Below, piece after piece: positions 1 to 8,233 of a DNA stretch of 38,672 nt (position 1 is the first letter of the stretch; every line of letters begins with the position of its first letter). The notes below the pieces were generated by a model that ran no database searches, was not told the DNA's origin, and was given only the letters and a program-made list of their open reading frames with translations. This stretch comes from Paracoccaceae bacterium (GTDB lineage: Bacteria > Pseudomonadota > Alphaproteobacteria > Rhodobacterales > Rhodobacteraceae): NCBI GenBank assembly GCA_018607905.1, contig JABBAP010000070.1, positions 1 through 38,672 of the forward strand, read 5' to 3'. A program made the translations under genes and the position numbers.

Positions 1-77
1 GCGGTTGTAGCTCAGCTGGTTAGAGTGCCGGCCTGTCACGCCGGAGGTCGCGGGTTCGAGCCCCGTCAACCGCGCCA
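1..77 (+). tRNA. tRNA-Asp (anticodon GTC)
   Basis: A full cloverleaf is readable. The acceptor arm gcggttg pairs with caaccgc at 67-73, the discriminator is G74 and the CCA is encoded at 75-77. The anticodon stem cggcc/ggccg-like arm encloses the loop with GTC at 35-37, and the TpsiC arm carries gttcgag. The gene begins at the very first base of the window, so its promoter lies outside. tRNA 3' ends are common integration sites, and the next gene downstream is atypical, but I see no second copy of this 3' end in the window. Confidence 0.97.
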
Positions 78-91
78 CCAAACCTATTTAC

Positions 92-118
92 AAAAGCGTT
101 CCGCAAGGGGCGCTTTTT
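92..118 (+). terminator. Rho-independent terminator after tRNA-Asp
   Basis: The hairpin aaaagcgttcc-GCAA-ggggcgctttt has an 11-bp stem (two G-U pairs), a GNRA tetraloop, and runs into a T tract. It lies 15 bases after the tRNA 3' end. Confidence 0.88.
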
Positions 119-252
119 GTGGTTTTAGGGGTGTGGGATATTATTTGAGATTATTATTTCCGATTGGATCGGCAGGTTGCCTTTTGGTGCGGACTTTGAG
201 AGGCAGGTTTGGTGGGCCAAAGCGGAAATTTGGGTTTCCAGTCCACCTAGCC

Positions 253-1377
253 TCAAAGGATACCGAGCAGTTTCTTTGCAGCTTCAATCACCGTTACCAA
301 TTTCTCTGGATTGAGCGCGAGGTAACCCGTGCCACTCGCAGGGATTGCCCATTTAATCGCGGTGTCGACAATCAGATTGCCTTTCTTCAAGCACCAAGCG
401 AAACCTTTTTTCATTACTGTAACCAGCGTCTTGATGATCGTTTGCAGGTGTTTTGGGTCAGGATCTTCTTTGGAGATTTCCTCTTTGAGGTCTTCCAATG
501 GCTGCCAAACAATGATCAGTTCCTGCGCGATGGGTGATTTGTCGAGCATTTCTGGTGGCTTGTTGCCGCCAATCCCATGTCTGTTGACAGTAGCGCGGCG
601 CAGCTCGGCTTCAAGATTTTCGATGCGTTTTTCGAGGTCGAATTTGGCACGAATCTTCTCGATTTCCTCGGCGACCGCTTCCGGGCCAGCTTTCCAGATC
701 GCGTCGTCTATTAGAGCCACCCGTCGTTGCAGCTCCCAATCCAAGGGCTTACCGTCGAGAAACCCTTGGTACCACTCACGCCAAAAGGCACCGTTCTTTC
801 CTGCCCATTCGTACCAATTATCAAAAAATCTGAGTGCATCGGCTTGATCTTCCGAAATCAAGTCTCGCCACAGTTTCTCGTTTCGAAGAGCCACTGCACG
901 CCGATCCGCCAAAACTTTTGTAGTCAAGCTAACATTCTTTGCAACCGCATGAATTTCAAAACTAAGCAAACCATCTTCCACAGAGATTTCATTAGAGTTT
1001 TCAAATCCAAAACCGCTTCCTTTTCCAAAATGGAAATGAATGTCGGGCATCCCACTAGCAATCGAAGCGCTAAAAATCCGTTCTTTGCGTTTGTAGGCCA
1101 AGTGATGTGTTTCTGGACGATTTATTGGATCATATGGACTTGAGAATTGTTGGGTATCGCGATTCACACCAGCCAAAATAGTGATGGAACACCTGAACAA
1201 GTCGAGTGCGAAGTCGCCAGGAACGGAGCTGAGAATGTCATCAGGATGCGAGATAGCTGCGAAGCTTCTTAGTAGGTGTCTCGCCATCAAAACTTGCCGA
1301 GAATAAGCTGACAGCCAACCAAGTCGTCGCAGCGCATTTTCAAATTCTTTAGCAGGTTTTGCTTGATCTAAAGCCAT
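253..1377 (-). CDS. Uncharacterised alphaproteobacterial protein with IGGNKPPE motif
   Basis: This 374-residue protein has no fold I can name. A tryptophan-rich stretch at about 187-235 (FFDNWYEW, FWREWYQGFLDG, PLDWELQRRVALI, then GPEAVAEEI) and the motif IGGNKPPE at 269-276 resemble a module I remember from uncharacterised alphaproteobacterial proteins, where the second motif is usually IGHNNPPE. Residues 236-262 are charged and probably a short coiled coil. The C-terminal 90 residues hold two hydrophobic helices, so membrane contact is possible. The start ATG has GAGG six bases upstream. By eye the gene is more A+T-rich than its neighbours, and it sits next to tRNA-Asp, which would fit an island remnant. 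No integrase or attachment repeat is visible. Confidence 0.75.
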   Translation of the reverse strand: MALDQAKPAKEFENALRRLGWLSAYSRQVLMARHLLRSFAAISHPDDILSSVPGDFALDLFRCSITILAGVNRDTQQFSSPYDPINRPETHHLAYKRKERIFSASIASGMPDIHFHFGKGSGFGFENSNEISVEDGLLSFEIHAVAKNVSLTTKVLADRRAVALRNEKLWRDLISEDQADALRFFDNWYEWAGKNGAFWREWYQGFLDGKPLDWELQRRVALIDDAIWKAGPEAVAEEIEKIRAKFDLEKRIENLEAELRRATVNRHGIGGNKPPEMLDKSPIAQELIIVWQPLEDLKEEISKEDPDPKHLQTIIKTLVTVMKKGFAWCLKKGNLIVDTAIKWAIPASGTGYLALNPEKLVTVIEAAKKLLGIL

Positions 1378-1385
1378 GGGCTACC

Positions 1386-1472
1386 TCACAATTTCACATC
1401 ATGAATTTCATCATGACTGAGATGTGCCAAATCTGCAATTTCTCTATCATCAAACGTATCGATCACGAGCAT
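1386..1472 (-). CDS. Possible 28-residue leader ORF or gene remnant
   Basis: The ORF starts MLVIDTFDDREIADLAHLSH and ends eight bases before the ATG of the 374-residue protein gene, so its stop codon lies within the ribosome-binding region of that gene. The frame stays open nine more codons upstream of the ATG, up to a TGA. The composition is protein-like (acidic, no rare strings), but there is no convincing Shine-Dalgarno sequence. It could be a coupled leader peptide, or the tail of a gene whose front was lost. Support is weak. Confidence 0.2.
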   Translation of the reverse strand: MLVIDTFDDREIADLAHLSHDEIHDVKL

Positions 1473-1547
1473 TCCAGTGAGGTCGCCCGGCAAGCCAAAT
1501 CACTGCCAACCGTCAATATGGGCTATAACCAAACGCCTCTCCCCCCC

Positions 1548-2381
1548 TCAACTCTTCTTCAGCGCGTCTGGCAGGTTGATCCCTGCGACTTGTTCTGGGA
1601 TTGGATCTTGGGACAGGGGGTGCGTGTCGAGTTTGAATTCGGACGGGTTGTCGAGCGGGGTCCATTGGCGGCCCAAAAATATTTCGAGCGCGGAGAAGTT
1701 GGCTTTGTATTGCATTTTGGGCGAGCCGGGCACCCAGTAGCCCAAATACACGTAGGGCAGGCCTGCTTCGCGCGCAATTTCGATGTGATCGAGGATCATG
1801 TAGGTGCCAAGCGAGCGGGCGTGCAGATCGGGATTGAAGAAGGAATAGACCAGCGACAGGCCGTCCTCGAGCACGTCTGTGAGGCAAACGGCGGTGAGTT
1901 CTTCGCGCAACTGCCCCTCATGTGGTGGGGTATGGTATTCGACCACGCGCGAACGCACGGGGGTTTCTTCGATCATGGAGGCAAATTCGAACACATCCAT
2001 ATCGGCCATGCCGCCTTCGGCGTGGCGGGTGTTTAGATAGGTGCGGAACAGATCGAACTGTTCTTCGGTGGCCCAAGGCGACGTCGCGGTGCGCACAAGG
2101 TGGTTGTTCTTGCGGATAATGCGACGGTGGCTTTTGCGGGGTTTGAAATCGGCAACGCGAATGCGCGCGGAAAGGCAGGCGTTGCACTCCGCACAGGACG
2201 GACGGTACAGCACGTTTTGCGAGCGGCGAAAGCCTTGGCGCGAGAGGGCGTTGTTGAGGACGGTGGCGTGTTCGCCTTGCAGTGCGGTAAACAGTTTGCG
2301 TTCCACGCGCCCATCAAGATAGGGGCAGGGCTGGGGGGCAGTGACGTAAAACTGCGGAGCCAAGGGAAGCGTGTGGCGCAT
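1548..2381 (-). CDS. bpt: Aspartate/glutamate leucyltransferase (Bpt)
   Basis: Bpt moves leucine from Leu-tRNA to proteins beginning with Asp or Glu and so marks them for ClpS/ClpAP degradation (N-degron pathway). The 277-residue length is normal. Visible family features are the cysteine motif [11 protein letters not shown] at about 59-69 and the C-terminal core [27 protein letters not shown] and KMQYKANF, which belong to the GNAT-like ATE domain. A clear AGGA precedes the ATG by five bases. It is followed on the same strand by the uncharacterised 374-residue gene, with a gap of 170 bases. The related arginyltransferase ATE1 is the only real alternative; bacterial members of this length are Bpt. 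Confidence 0.93.
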   Translation of the reverse strand: MRHTLPLAPQFYVTAPQPCPYLDGRVERKLFTALQGEHATVLNNALSRQGFRRSQNVLYRPSCAECNACLSARIRVADFKPRKSHRRIIRKNNHLVRTATSPWATEEQFDLFRTYLNTRHAEGGMADMDVFEFASMIEETPVRSRVVEYHTPPHEGQLREELTAVCLTDVLEDGLSLVYSFFNPDLHARSLGTYMILDHIEIAREAGLPYVYLGYWVPGSPKMQYKANFSALEIFLGRQWTPLDNPSEFKLDTHPLSQDPIPEQVAGINLPDALKKS

Positions 2382-2480
2382 TATTGTCCTAGAAAATTGC
2401 TTGAGGTTGAGCCTAGCGCGGTGGCGGTTGCATTGGCAAGCCGCGATTGGCGGCGTTTGCGCGGGCTAGCGTTACGCGGA

Positions 2481-2921
2481 TTAGTCTAAGGGACGGTTAA
2501 TCGCCGTGGTGCCAAGGATCAGATCGTGCAGGCCTTGGCCGCGCTCCGTGACCAGCATGGCAAGGGCGCTGGCAGGAATGCCGAGCCCTGTGAGCGTGAG
2601 AAAGATGTAAAGGCCTGTGTGAAAGCTGGCCTCGCGCTGATCAATGCGGTCGCCTTGCATGTTGCGGATTTCGATACCCAAGACCCGCATGCCGAGCGTC
2701 GCGGACCATTTCGTGAGGCAATAAATGCGGTAGATGATGTTTGCGACGAAAGCGAGCAGCGGGAAGATAAACGCGCCAAAGCCGACGGTGATAACCACAA
2801 GGCCGATGCAGATCGCGAAGATCAGGGTCGCGTCGATCACCCAAGCGAATAGGCGCTTGAAGGGCACGCCGTCGTAGAATTGGGAGTCGAGTTTGGGGTC
2901 GGGGAGGTGTGATTTTTGCAT
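2481..2921 (-). CDS. RDD family membrane protein
   Basis: The 146-residue protein shows the RDD signature: an early Arg (FKRLFAWVIDATLIF, residues 22-36), Asp within the first transmembrane segment, and a later Asp near GLHDLILGTTAI. Three to four hydrophobic segments are visible (about 28-50, 51-70, 104-124), with the conserved TLGMRVLGIEI between the second and third. RDD proteins are small inner-membrane proteins; some have been linked to ion exchange, but no substrate can be given here. The gene is alone, 99 bases downstream of bpt on the same strand. The ribosome-binding site is weak. Confidence 0.88.
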   Translation of the reverse strand: MQKSHLPDPKLDSQFYDGVPFKRLFAWVIDATLIFAICIGLVVITVGFGAFIFPLLAFVANIIYRIYCLTKWSATLGMRVLGIEIRNMQGDRIDQREASFHTGLYIFLTLTGLGIPASALAMLVTERGQGLHDLILGTTAINRPLD

Positions 2922-3013
2922 AATATCTTACTTAAAGATGCGCCGCCCTTTTGCAAGAGCAGCGCGGCAAGGTCAGTGTAGGGGAGAGGGGATCGGCCTT
3001 GGTTTTGAACCGC

Positions 3014-3421
3014 TTACGCGGATTTCGCGTCTTGGACGTCGCTTGACGTGTCGCTGACCTCATTGGCGCGCTCATCCATGAATTCATCGAATTCAGTTTT
3101 GTCCTTGGCATCGCGAAGGCGTTGCAAAAAGCCTTGGAATGCGTGCTGTTCGTCCTCTAGGCGTTTGATGGTGTCATCGCGATACGCATCAAATGCAAGG
3201 TTGCCAGAGGAGCCACGTGGCGGGGCCACAGGGCGGGATTGCGAACGATTACAGAAGAAAGAACCAGACATGCGATTGCTCCAAATCATGTAGAATAGGA
3301 TGGCGAGGCCGACGGGCCAGATGAAGATAAAGCCAAGGACCATTGCAGCGATCCAAGCGCCTTTGCCGCGATCATCGAGCCAACCTTCGGTGTTGGAAAA
3401 CCAAGTTGCGGGCGTTGACAT
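3014..3421 (-). CDS. DUF2852 membrane protein
   Basis: This 135-residue protein has one strong transmembrane helix at about 22-46 (IAAMVLGFIFIWPVGLAILFYM within it), then a Ser/Pro/Arg linker, and a charged, helical, probably coiled-coil C-terminal half (about 78-125, rich in Asp, Glu, Lys, Arg). The layout and the GFIFIWPVGL segment match DUF2852, a family of unknown function common in Rhodobacterales and Rhizobiales. The start ATG is preceded by a ribosome-binding site reading aaaggacc. It appears to be a single-gene unit with its own upstream region of 178 bases, which contains a perfect 10-bp inverted repeat. Confidence 0.85.
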   Translation of the reverse strand: MSTPATWFSNTEGWLDDRGKGAWIAAMVLGFIFIWPVGLAILFYMIWSNRMSGSFFCNRSQSRPVAPPRGSSGNLAFDAYRDDTIKRLEDEQHAFQGFLQRLRDAKDKTEFDEFMDERANEVSDTSSDVQDAKSA

Positions 3422-3480
3422 ATGTAGGTCCTTTCAGTGGGTTTGTATGTTAATGTGATTTACATTTACATTCGCGCGCG

Positions 3481-3512
3481 ACGATTTTCAAGGGGATTTG
3501 GATGAAAATCGT
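3481..3512. promoter_or_regulatory. Perfect 10-bp inverted repeat upstream of DUF2852
   Basis: ACGATTTTCA at 3481-3490 is followed after 12 bases by its exact reverse complement TGAAAATCGT at 3503-3512. It lies about 60-90 bases upstream of the DUF2852 start. There is no T tract on the minus strand, so it is a poor terminator for the tetR gene at 3600; an operator is as likely. The regulator is unknown. Confidence 0.45.
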
Positions 3513-3599
3513 AAAATTTATTTTGGGGAGGGGCGCAGGGTGAGTGCGTTCAACGGTTTTAGCATTGATAGTTAAGGATAAAGTGGGCGGGGCGCGTGG

Positions 3600-4277
3600 C
3601 TACTTTTCAATCACGCCAAGGCCGCGCAGGTAAACACCCATGCCGCTTTCGAGCAGGTCTTCGGGGGAAAACGGGCTGCGGGCACCCGGTTCACCGCGGG
3701 CAAACAGCTCGACGACGCCGTGGGACATGGCCCAGATGTGGTGGCTGATCATGCTGGCTGGCGGGCGTTCATCGGCGGGGAGGTGTTTGCATAAATCCTC
3801 GGCCGCTTGGGTCAACACGTTCATGGCGCGGTTGGCGACATTGGCCAGGTCTGGATTGGCGGAGATTTTCACGCCGCTTTCGAACATCGCGATGTAATGG
3901 CCGGGGTATTTGCGGGCAAAAGCAAGATATGCGCGGCCTGTGGCCTCGAATGCGGCGAGGGCGGAGGGTTGGCTTTTGCGGTGGGCAAACTCCATCAAAT
4001 CGCCAAATATTTCAAAGCCTTGGCGGGCAATTTCGGCGATGATTTCATCGCGCCCTGAAAAGTGGCGATAGGGGGCGGCGGCGGATACATTGGCGGCCTT
4101 TGCGGCCTCGGCCATGGTGAAACCTGTTGGACCTTTATCTTCGATCAGGGCGATTGTGGCCTTGATCAAAGCCTCTTTTAGGTTGCCGTGATGGTATCCT
4201 TTACGGGCCAAATCCTGCGCTGCCTTTGTTTGTTTCGTGCTTGGTGCGGGATAGCCTGTTACGGGGCTTGGGATCAA
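3600..4277 (-). CDS. TetR/AcrR family transcriptional regulator
   Basis: A 225-residue regulator. The N-terminal DNA-binding domain is clear: GYHHGNLKEALIKATIALI (28-46), then the helix-turn-helix FTMAEAAKAANVSAAAPYRHF (53-73). The GYHHGNL start and YRHFSGRDEI ending are typical of the TetR subgroup with a WHG-type ligand domain (about 105-205). The ligand cannot be read from the sequence. The gene follows ppk2 by 22 bases on the same strand, so the two are probably co-transcribed and the regulator may respond to conditions that induce ppk2. The start chosen gives a 27-residue tail ahead of the HTH domain, and a later start is possible. Confidence 0.9.
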   Translation of the reverse strand: MIPSPVTGYPAPSTKQTKAAQDLARKGYHHGNLKEALIKATIALIEDKGPTGFTMAEAAKAANVSAAAPYRHFSGRDEIIAEIARQGFEIFGDLMEFAHRKSQPSALAAFEATGRAYLAFARKYPGHYIAMFESGVKISANPDLANVANRAMNVLTQAAEDLCKHLPADERPPASMISHHIWAMSHGVVELFARGEPGARSPFSPEDLLESGMGVYLRGLGVIEK

Positions 4278-4299
4278 GCGGGGAAATTAACATGCTGAT

Positions 4300-5172
4300 T
4301 TATTTGATAAATTCAGGGCCACCTGTGATGGATGCGTCGGGTTCGCCGACGATTTTGGTGTCTTTGCCCGCGTAGGGGATTTGCCCAAGAATGGTGCGCA
4401 TGGCAGCGATGCGCGCACGGCGTTTGTCGTCTGATCGGATCACATGCCAGGGCGCGTGGGGGCTGTGGGATTTGGCATGGGTTTCCTGGATCGCTTTGGT
4501 GTATTCATCCCATAAATACAGGCCTTTGACGTCTATTCCTGACAGTTTCCACTGCTTTAGACGATCACTTTCGCGGTCCAGAAAACGGCGCAGTTGTTCG
4601 GCGCGACCAACGGTGAGCCAGAGTTTTGTGAGGATGATATCATCGTCGCTCAGCATCTTTTCAAAGCCGTTCACCTGGTCGAAAAAATGGGCGCGTTGGT
4701 CTGGGGTGCAAAAGCCAAAAACTTGTTCCACAACGCCGCGATTATACCAGCTGCGATCAAACAAAGTGATCTGCCCGCCGTTGGGTAAGTGTTTGATATA
4801 GCGTTGAAAATACCACTGCGTTTGTTCATCGTCAGTGGGTTTGGAGAGGGCGACTGTTTTGGCAATTCGTGGGTTTAAAAATTCCCTAACCCGCTTGATT
4901 GTGCCGCCTTTTCCTGCGGCGTCGCGGCCCTCGAACACCACGGCGATGCGGGCACCCGTTTCGGCCACCCATGCCTGCATTTTAACCAGTTCTACTTGTA
5001 AATCCTTTAACGTGTCTTCGTATTCATCGGTATCCATACGTTTTTCATAGGGATAACCATCATCGAGAATACGGTTTTTCTTTGCGTTTTCAAGGGCCTC
5101 ACGTATTTCTGCGGGTGCATCGTCGGTGAAAAATTTGGTGATTGCGCCGTCAAAAGGTTTGCTGCTGGCCAT
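4300..5172 (-). CDS. ppk2: Polyphosphate kinase 2 (PPK2)
   Basis: PPK2 moves phosphate between polyphosphate and nucleoside diphosphates, generally favouring GTP/ATP synthesis from polyphosphate. The 290-residue protein carries the Walker A motif EGRDAAGKGG (81-90), the Walker B region ITLFDRSWYNRG (135-146) and the arginine-rich lid RRFLDRESDRLKQW. These are the hallmarks of single-domain class I PPK2. The frame stays open 63 codons further upstream, but that part would be cysteine- and arginine-rich, has no family similarity, and would run through the Pho-box-like array. I therefore start at the ATG reading MASSKPF. It heads a ppk2-tetR unit. Confidence 0.94.
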   Translation of the reverse strand: MASSKPFDGAITKFFTDDAPAEIREALENAKKNRILDDGYPYEKRMDTDEYEDTLKDLQVELVKMQAWVAETGARIAVVFEGRDAAGKGGTIKRVREFLNPRIAKTVALSKPTDDEQTQWYFQRYIKHLPNGGQITLFDRSWYNRGVVEQVFGFCTPDQRAHFFDQVNGFEKMLSDDDIILTKLWLTVGRAEQLRRFLDRESDRLKQWKLSGIDVKGLYLWDEYTKAIQETHAKSHSPHAPWHVIRSDDKRRARIAAMRTILGQIPYAGKDTKIVGEPDASITGGPEFIK

Positions 5173-5295
5173 TGGTCGTTCCCTTTTCTTTTGGCGGAGT
5201 ATGGCGTGGAAAACGGAGCCGCGCAACGGGGCGTACGGGCGAGTAAGGTTTGGGCGAAAACAGCGTTTTTTGGGGCCAAAAAATGTCCGCAAAGT

Positions 5296-5337
5296 GTATG
5301 CAATTGGTATGCAAAGCGTATGGCACCTGTATGGCAG
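5296..5337 (-). promoter_or_regulatory. Four-copy Pho-box-like array upstream of ppk2
   Basis: Read on the minus strand, four heptamers follow each other at exactly 11-bp spacing: CTGCCAT, GTGCCAT, TTTGCAT, ATTGCAT. Each is followed by AC. PhoB boxes are tandem CTGTCAT-like heptamers with 4-bp spacers, that is, the same 11-bp period. The array is 124 bases or more upstream of the ppk2 start and lies wholly between ppk2 and the hydrolase stop codon. The heptamers are imperfect (CTGCCAT rather than CTGTCAT), and I see no clean -10 element downstream. Function in phosphate control is an inference, supported by the nature of the target gene. Confidence 0.55.
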
Positions 5338-5367
5338 TTTTGACGTTAACACATCGCGCAACGCTTC

Positions 5368-6309
5368 TTAGGGATTGGTTAACCGCGCAACGGAGGCCAA
5401 GATTTCGTCGTGGGCGTAGTGGTGCACAGAATGGCCGACATTTGGGACAAGTGTGTAAATGGCATGGGGCAGTTGTTTGGCCAAAACATCGGCGTGAATG
5501 GAGGGTGGGATCGAAACGTCAGCCGCGCCGTGGATGATTTCAATCGGCATTTTCAATTCGGGATAGCGCACCGATTGGGATTCGATATGGGGCAGCAATC
5601 CGTTCACTTGGCGACCATTGGCGCGAATTGCGGTTTTGCTGAGCGTCAGGCCTGAACCGATGTAATCGAGGTAGCCTTTTGGCGTGGGTTGGGGTGCAAA
5701 CAGCGATTGCATCGTATCCTCCACCAAAGAGGCGGGCGCAAATGCAGACAGCGCCGTTGCGATGATCGGGCCTGTGTAGGGACCAGCGGCAAGCTCATAC
5801 AATTTGGAGGGCGGCACGGTCCACGGATTTGAAACTGCGTTCATCAGCAGAATGCCGTTGGTGGTGTTTGGATATTCCAGCCCCCAAGCCAGCGCGACTG
5901 CGCCACCGTAGGAATAGCCCGCAACAATGGCAGAGGGATGGCCAAGCGCATCTGTCGCGGCTTTGAGCAACGCCGCCTGTTCGATCAGGGTTTCGCCGCG
6001 ATCATGGATTGTGTCTGTGTAGCCGTGGCCCGGGCGATCAAATGTGATGACGGTGTGGGTTTTCGCCAGTTTGCCCGAGAGTGCAAAGGTGAAATCACGC
6101 AGGTTGCCGCCCGCGCCGTGGATGAGCACGAGGGTCGGGCCAGAGCCTTCGATTAAATAGTGAACGCGAGTGCCATCAATGGTGATGAAATCGCCAAGGG
6201 GCGGGTGTGTTTTCATCGTGCGCGCATCGTTGCGATGGCTTTTGAATGCGGCAAGCCCCGTGGCCAGCGCCACGGCGAGCCCCGCCGTGAACGCAGCTTT
6301 CTTGATCAT
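5368..6309 (-). CDS. Alpha/beta hydrolase, probably membrane-anchored or exported
   Basis: A 313-residue alpha/beta-hydrolase fold protein. The oxyanion-hole motif LIHGAGG is at 62-68, the nucleophile elbow GYSYGG places Ser133, and the likely acid and base are Asp264 ([10 protein letters not shown]) and His293 (VGHSVHH). The N-terminus ([20 protein letters not shown]) is a hydrophobic signal or anchor without a lipobox. The substrate cannot be told. Its start overlaps the metA stop by four bases (ATGA), so translation is likely coupled to metA. The family includes many esterases and haloperoxidase-like enzymes. A direct role in methionine synthesis is not implied by sequence. Confidence 0.88.
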   Translation of the reverse strand: MIKKAAFTAGLAVALATGLAAFKSHRNDARTMKTHPPLGDFITIDGTRVHYLIEGSGPTLVLIHGAGGNLRDFTFALSGKLAKTHTVITFDRPGHGYTDTIHDRGETLIEQAALLKAATDALGHPSAIVAGYSYGGAVALAWGLEYPNTTNGILLMNAVSNPWTVPPSKLYELAAGPYTGPIIATALSAFAPASLVEDTMQSLFAPQPTPKGYLDYIGSGLTLSKTAIRANGRQVNGLLPHIESQSVRYPELKMPIEIIHGAADVSIPPSIHADVLAKQLPHAIYTLVPNVGHSVHHYAHDEILASVARLTNP

Positions 6310-7226
6310 TCAGCGGTTCCGATTTTGGAGAGATCGAAATTGGTAGTGCGGTAAATTTCGTTGACCCAATTGCCGTAGAGCAGATGCCCGTGGCTGCGCC
6401 ACCGATTTTGCGGCGTTTGGGACGGATCATCATTTGGGTAATAGTTGTCGGGCACGTTTATCGGCGTGCCGTTTTCCACATCGCGGTCATATTCTTGTTT
6501 CAGCGTGTCGCGGTCGTATTCAAAGTGGTTGAACACATACAGTGCGCGGTGCGCATCATCTTGGATAAGGCAGGGGCCTGTGTCATCGGATGTGAGCAAG
6601 GTTTTGAGGCCAGCAGCATCAAGTTCGTCTTGGCGCACTTCGGTCCAGCGCGATACGGGGATCACCATATCATCGGAAAACCCGCGCAAATAGGGCGAGC
6701 CTGCGCTGGTGCGTTTGTGGCGAAAACAGCCGAAGGCTTTGGCATCGAGCATGTGTTTTGCGACACCGTGAAAATGGTTGATCATCGCCATGCCACCCCA
6801 GCACACGCCAAAGGTGGAATGCACGTTGGTTTGGGTCCAATTCATCACCTCGACCATTTCATCCCAATAGCTGACATCGGGAAAATCGAGGTGTTCGATG
6901 GGCGCGCCTGTGATGACAAGCCCGTCAAATTTGCGGTGCTTTATCTCATCAAAAGAGGAATAAAACGCCTCCATGTGGTCTGCGGCCGTGTTTTTGGATT
7001 GATGTTCGGTCATGCGAATAAGCGTGAGGTCGATCTGCAACGGCGTCGCCCCGATCAGACGCGCGAACTGTGTTTCGGTCGCGATCTTTTTGGGCATCAG
7101 GTTCAGCAGGCCGATTTGCAGCGGGCGGATATCTTGGCGCGCGGCTTGGTCTTCGGACATGACAGAGACGCCTTCGGTTTGAAGGACGTCAAAGGCGGGC
7201 AGGTCGTTGGGAAGTTTAATGGGCAT
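6306..7226 (-). CDS. metA: Homoserine O-acyltransferase MetA, predicted acetyl-CoA type
   Basis: MetA activates homoserine for methionine synthesis in the cytoplasm. At 306 residues it is standard length. The nucleophile Cys142 is in FGVCWGG, and the His234-Glu236 pair is in NHFEYD. Position 111 decides the acyl donor in this family: Gly favours succinyl-CoA and Glu favours acetyl-CoA (established for bacterial MetA). Here the motif is GAPIEHL with Glu111, so I predict homoserine O-acetyltransferase activity although databases usually name the family succinyltransferase. The gene lies 28 bases downstream of the ATPase gene and overlaps the hydrolase gene. No SAM riboswitch fits in the 28-base gap, and I see none upstream of the ATPase. 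Confidence 0.95.
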   Translation of the reverse strand: MPIKLPNDLPAFDVLQTEGVSVMSEDQAARQDIRPLQIGLLNLMPKKIATETQFARLIGATPLQIDLTLIRMTEHQSKNTAADHMEAFYSSFDEIKHRKFDGLVITGAPIEHLDFPDVSYWDEMVEVMNWTQTNVHSTFGVCWGGMAMINHFHGVAKHMLDAKAFGCFRHKRTSAGSPYLRGFSDDMVIPVSRWTEVRQDELDAAGLKTLLTSDDTGPCLIQDDAHRALYVFNHFEYDRDTLKQEYDRDVENGTPINVPDNYYPNDDPSQTPQNRWRSHGHLLYGNWVNEIYRTTNFDLSKIGTAE

Positions 7227-7254
7227 GATGGGTCACCTATGGTGAGATGTGCGA

Positions 7255-8106
7255 TCAGGCAAGGGTGCGGGCGATAAGATCGTTGAAATCATCGGTGGTG
7301 CGGACCAGCGCCATGTCGTCAGCCTGAACGGTGACACCCCAGCGTTCCGCAATTTTGCGGTAACGGGGGAGGCGGTGGTCCAACAACATTCGATAGCCCC
7401 AAAGGATGAAATCATCGGGATCCACATCGGGTTCGGTGAGCGCGTTGTTTGAGAGGTATTCAGACCAGAGTTGCTCAAGGAAATCTGGTTTGTAGTACAT
7501 CGGTTTTGGCGCTTTGGCGAAGCGTTTGACGAGTTCTTCGACGTGGGCCTCTGAGCCCTCGATCCAGACGGGCAGAACGTGTTCGGAAAGTTCGACCATC
7601 ACTGGGTCTGCGGGGCTGTTTGCCTCGATCACCTCGACCATTGAACCTGACGTGTCGCAGATGAAATTGTCGTAGCCGTAGAGTTTTTGGGCGCGATCAA
7701 TGAAGTGCACCGTGTCGAGCATGGCGTTGGTTTCGGCGTGTTGGTGCAGCCCTTGGCGGCGGGTGTATTCGGGGAAGGGAATGCCGCCTTTTGCTGAGTT
7801 GCCCGGCTTGCCGAGGTAGGTGGACAGGGGCGCGAGGTTATCAAAGGTGATGTTGGAGCCGATGTAGATGCTGTCATCGCGCAAGAGTTCGGCGAGGAAC
7901 GGATTTTTCATCGCCTCGGCTTTAAAGTTATCGACGATGTGTTCGCCCATGTAGCGCGTGCCGATGCGGTAATCGACGGAGTAGTGGAACCAACCAGAGG
8001 CGCGCAGGATGTTGGACACGTAGGTTTTGCCCAAGCCAGACATGCCAAAGAGCATCACGCGTTTTTGCGACGCGTTGGTCCAATCAGATGCGGAGTTGTA
8101 GAGCAT
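7255..8106 (-). CDS. P-loop ATPase/kinase of unknown role
   Basis: A 283-residue soluble protein with a Walker A motif GMSGLGKTY at 21-29 close to the N-terminus, as in small-molecule kinases and shikimate-kinase-like P-loop proteins. Further along are DTSGSMVEV (a possible Walker B/substrate region) and a Trp/Tyr-rich C-terminal half (YYKPDFLEQLW, ILWGYRMLLDHRLPRY). I recognise it only as a conserved protein annotated ATPase in Rhodobacterales. It lies 28 bases ahead of metA on the same strand, so it is probably in the same transcript. A kinase acting on a nucleotide or cofactor is possible but unproven. Confidence 0.78.
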   Translation of the reverse strand: MLYNSASDWTNASQKRVMLFGMSGLGKTYVSNILRASGWFHYSVDYRIGTRYMGEHIVDNFKAEAMKNPFLAELLRDDSIYIGSNITFDNLAPLSTYLGKPGNSAKGGIPFPEYTRRQGLHQHAETNAMLDTVHFIDRAQKLYGYDNFICDTSGSMVEVIEANSPADPVMVELSEHVLPVWIEGSEAHVEELVKRFAKAPKPMYYKPDFLEQLWSEYLSNNALTEPDVDPDDFILWGYRMLLDHRLPRYRKIAERWGVTVQADDMALVRTTDDFNDLIARTLA

Positions 8107-8233
8107 GGGTGCGGCCTGTTGTTCTGTGTTGGGTGAGTGTTAGCGTGAAAGGCGTGGGGCGTCTAGTTTTGTGGTGGGTGTTGCGCGGCGGTGTTGCGCT
8201 TGAGTATTTGAGGACAAAAGAAGCGAGAGGCGC

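Noticed and set aside
7227-7254. Possible SAM-II riboswitch ahead of metA
   Set aside because: The gap is only 28 bases, and I found no SAM-II-like fold in the leader of the upstream ATPase gene either.
6384-7277. Plus-strand ORF of 297 codons opposite metA
   Set aside because: MetA is certain on the other strand; the mirror ORF has no start signal and no family similarity.
8190-8225. Sequence gagtatttgaggacaaaag as a possible regulatory motif
   Set aside because: It reminds me of a common intergenic word in Rhodobacterales genomes, but it occurs once here and I cannot attach a function.
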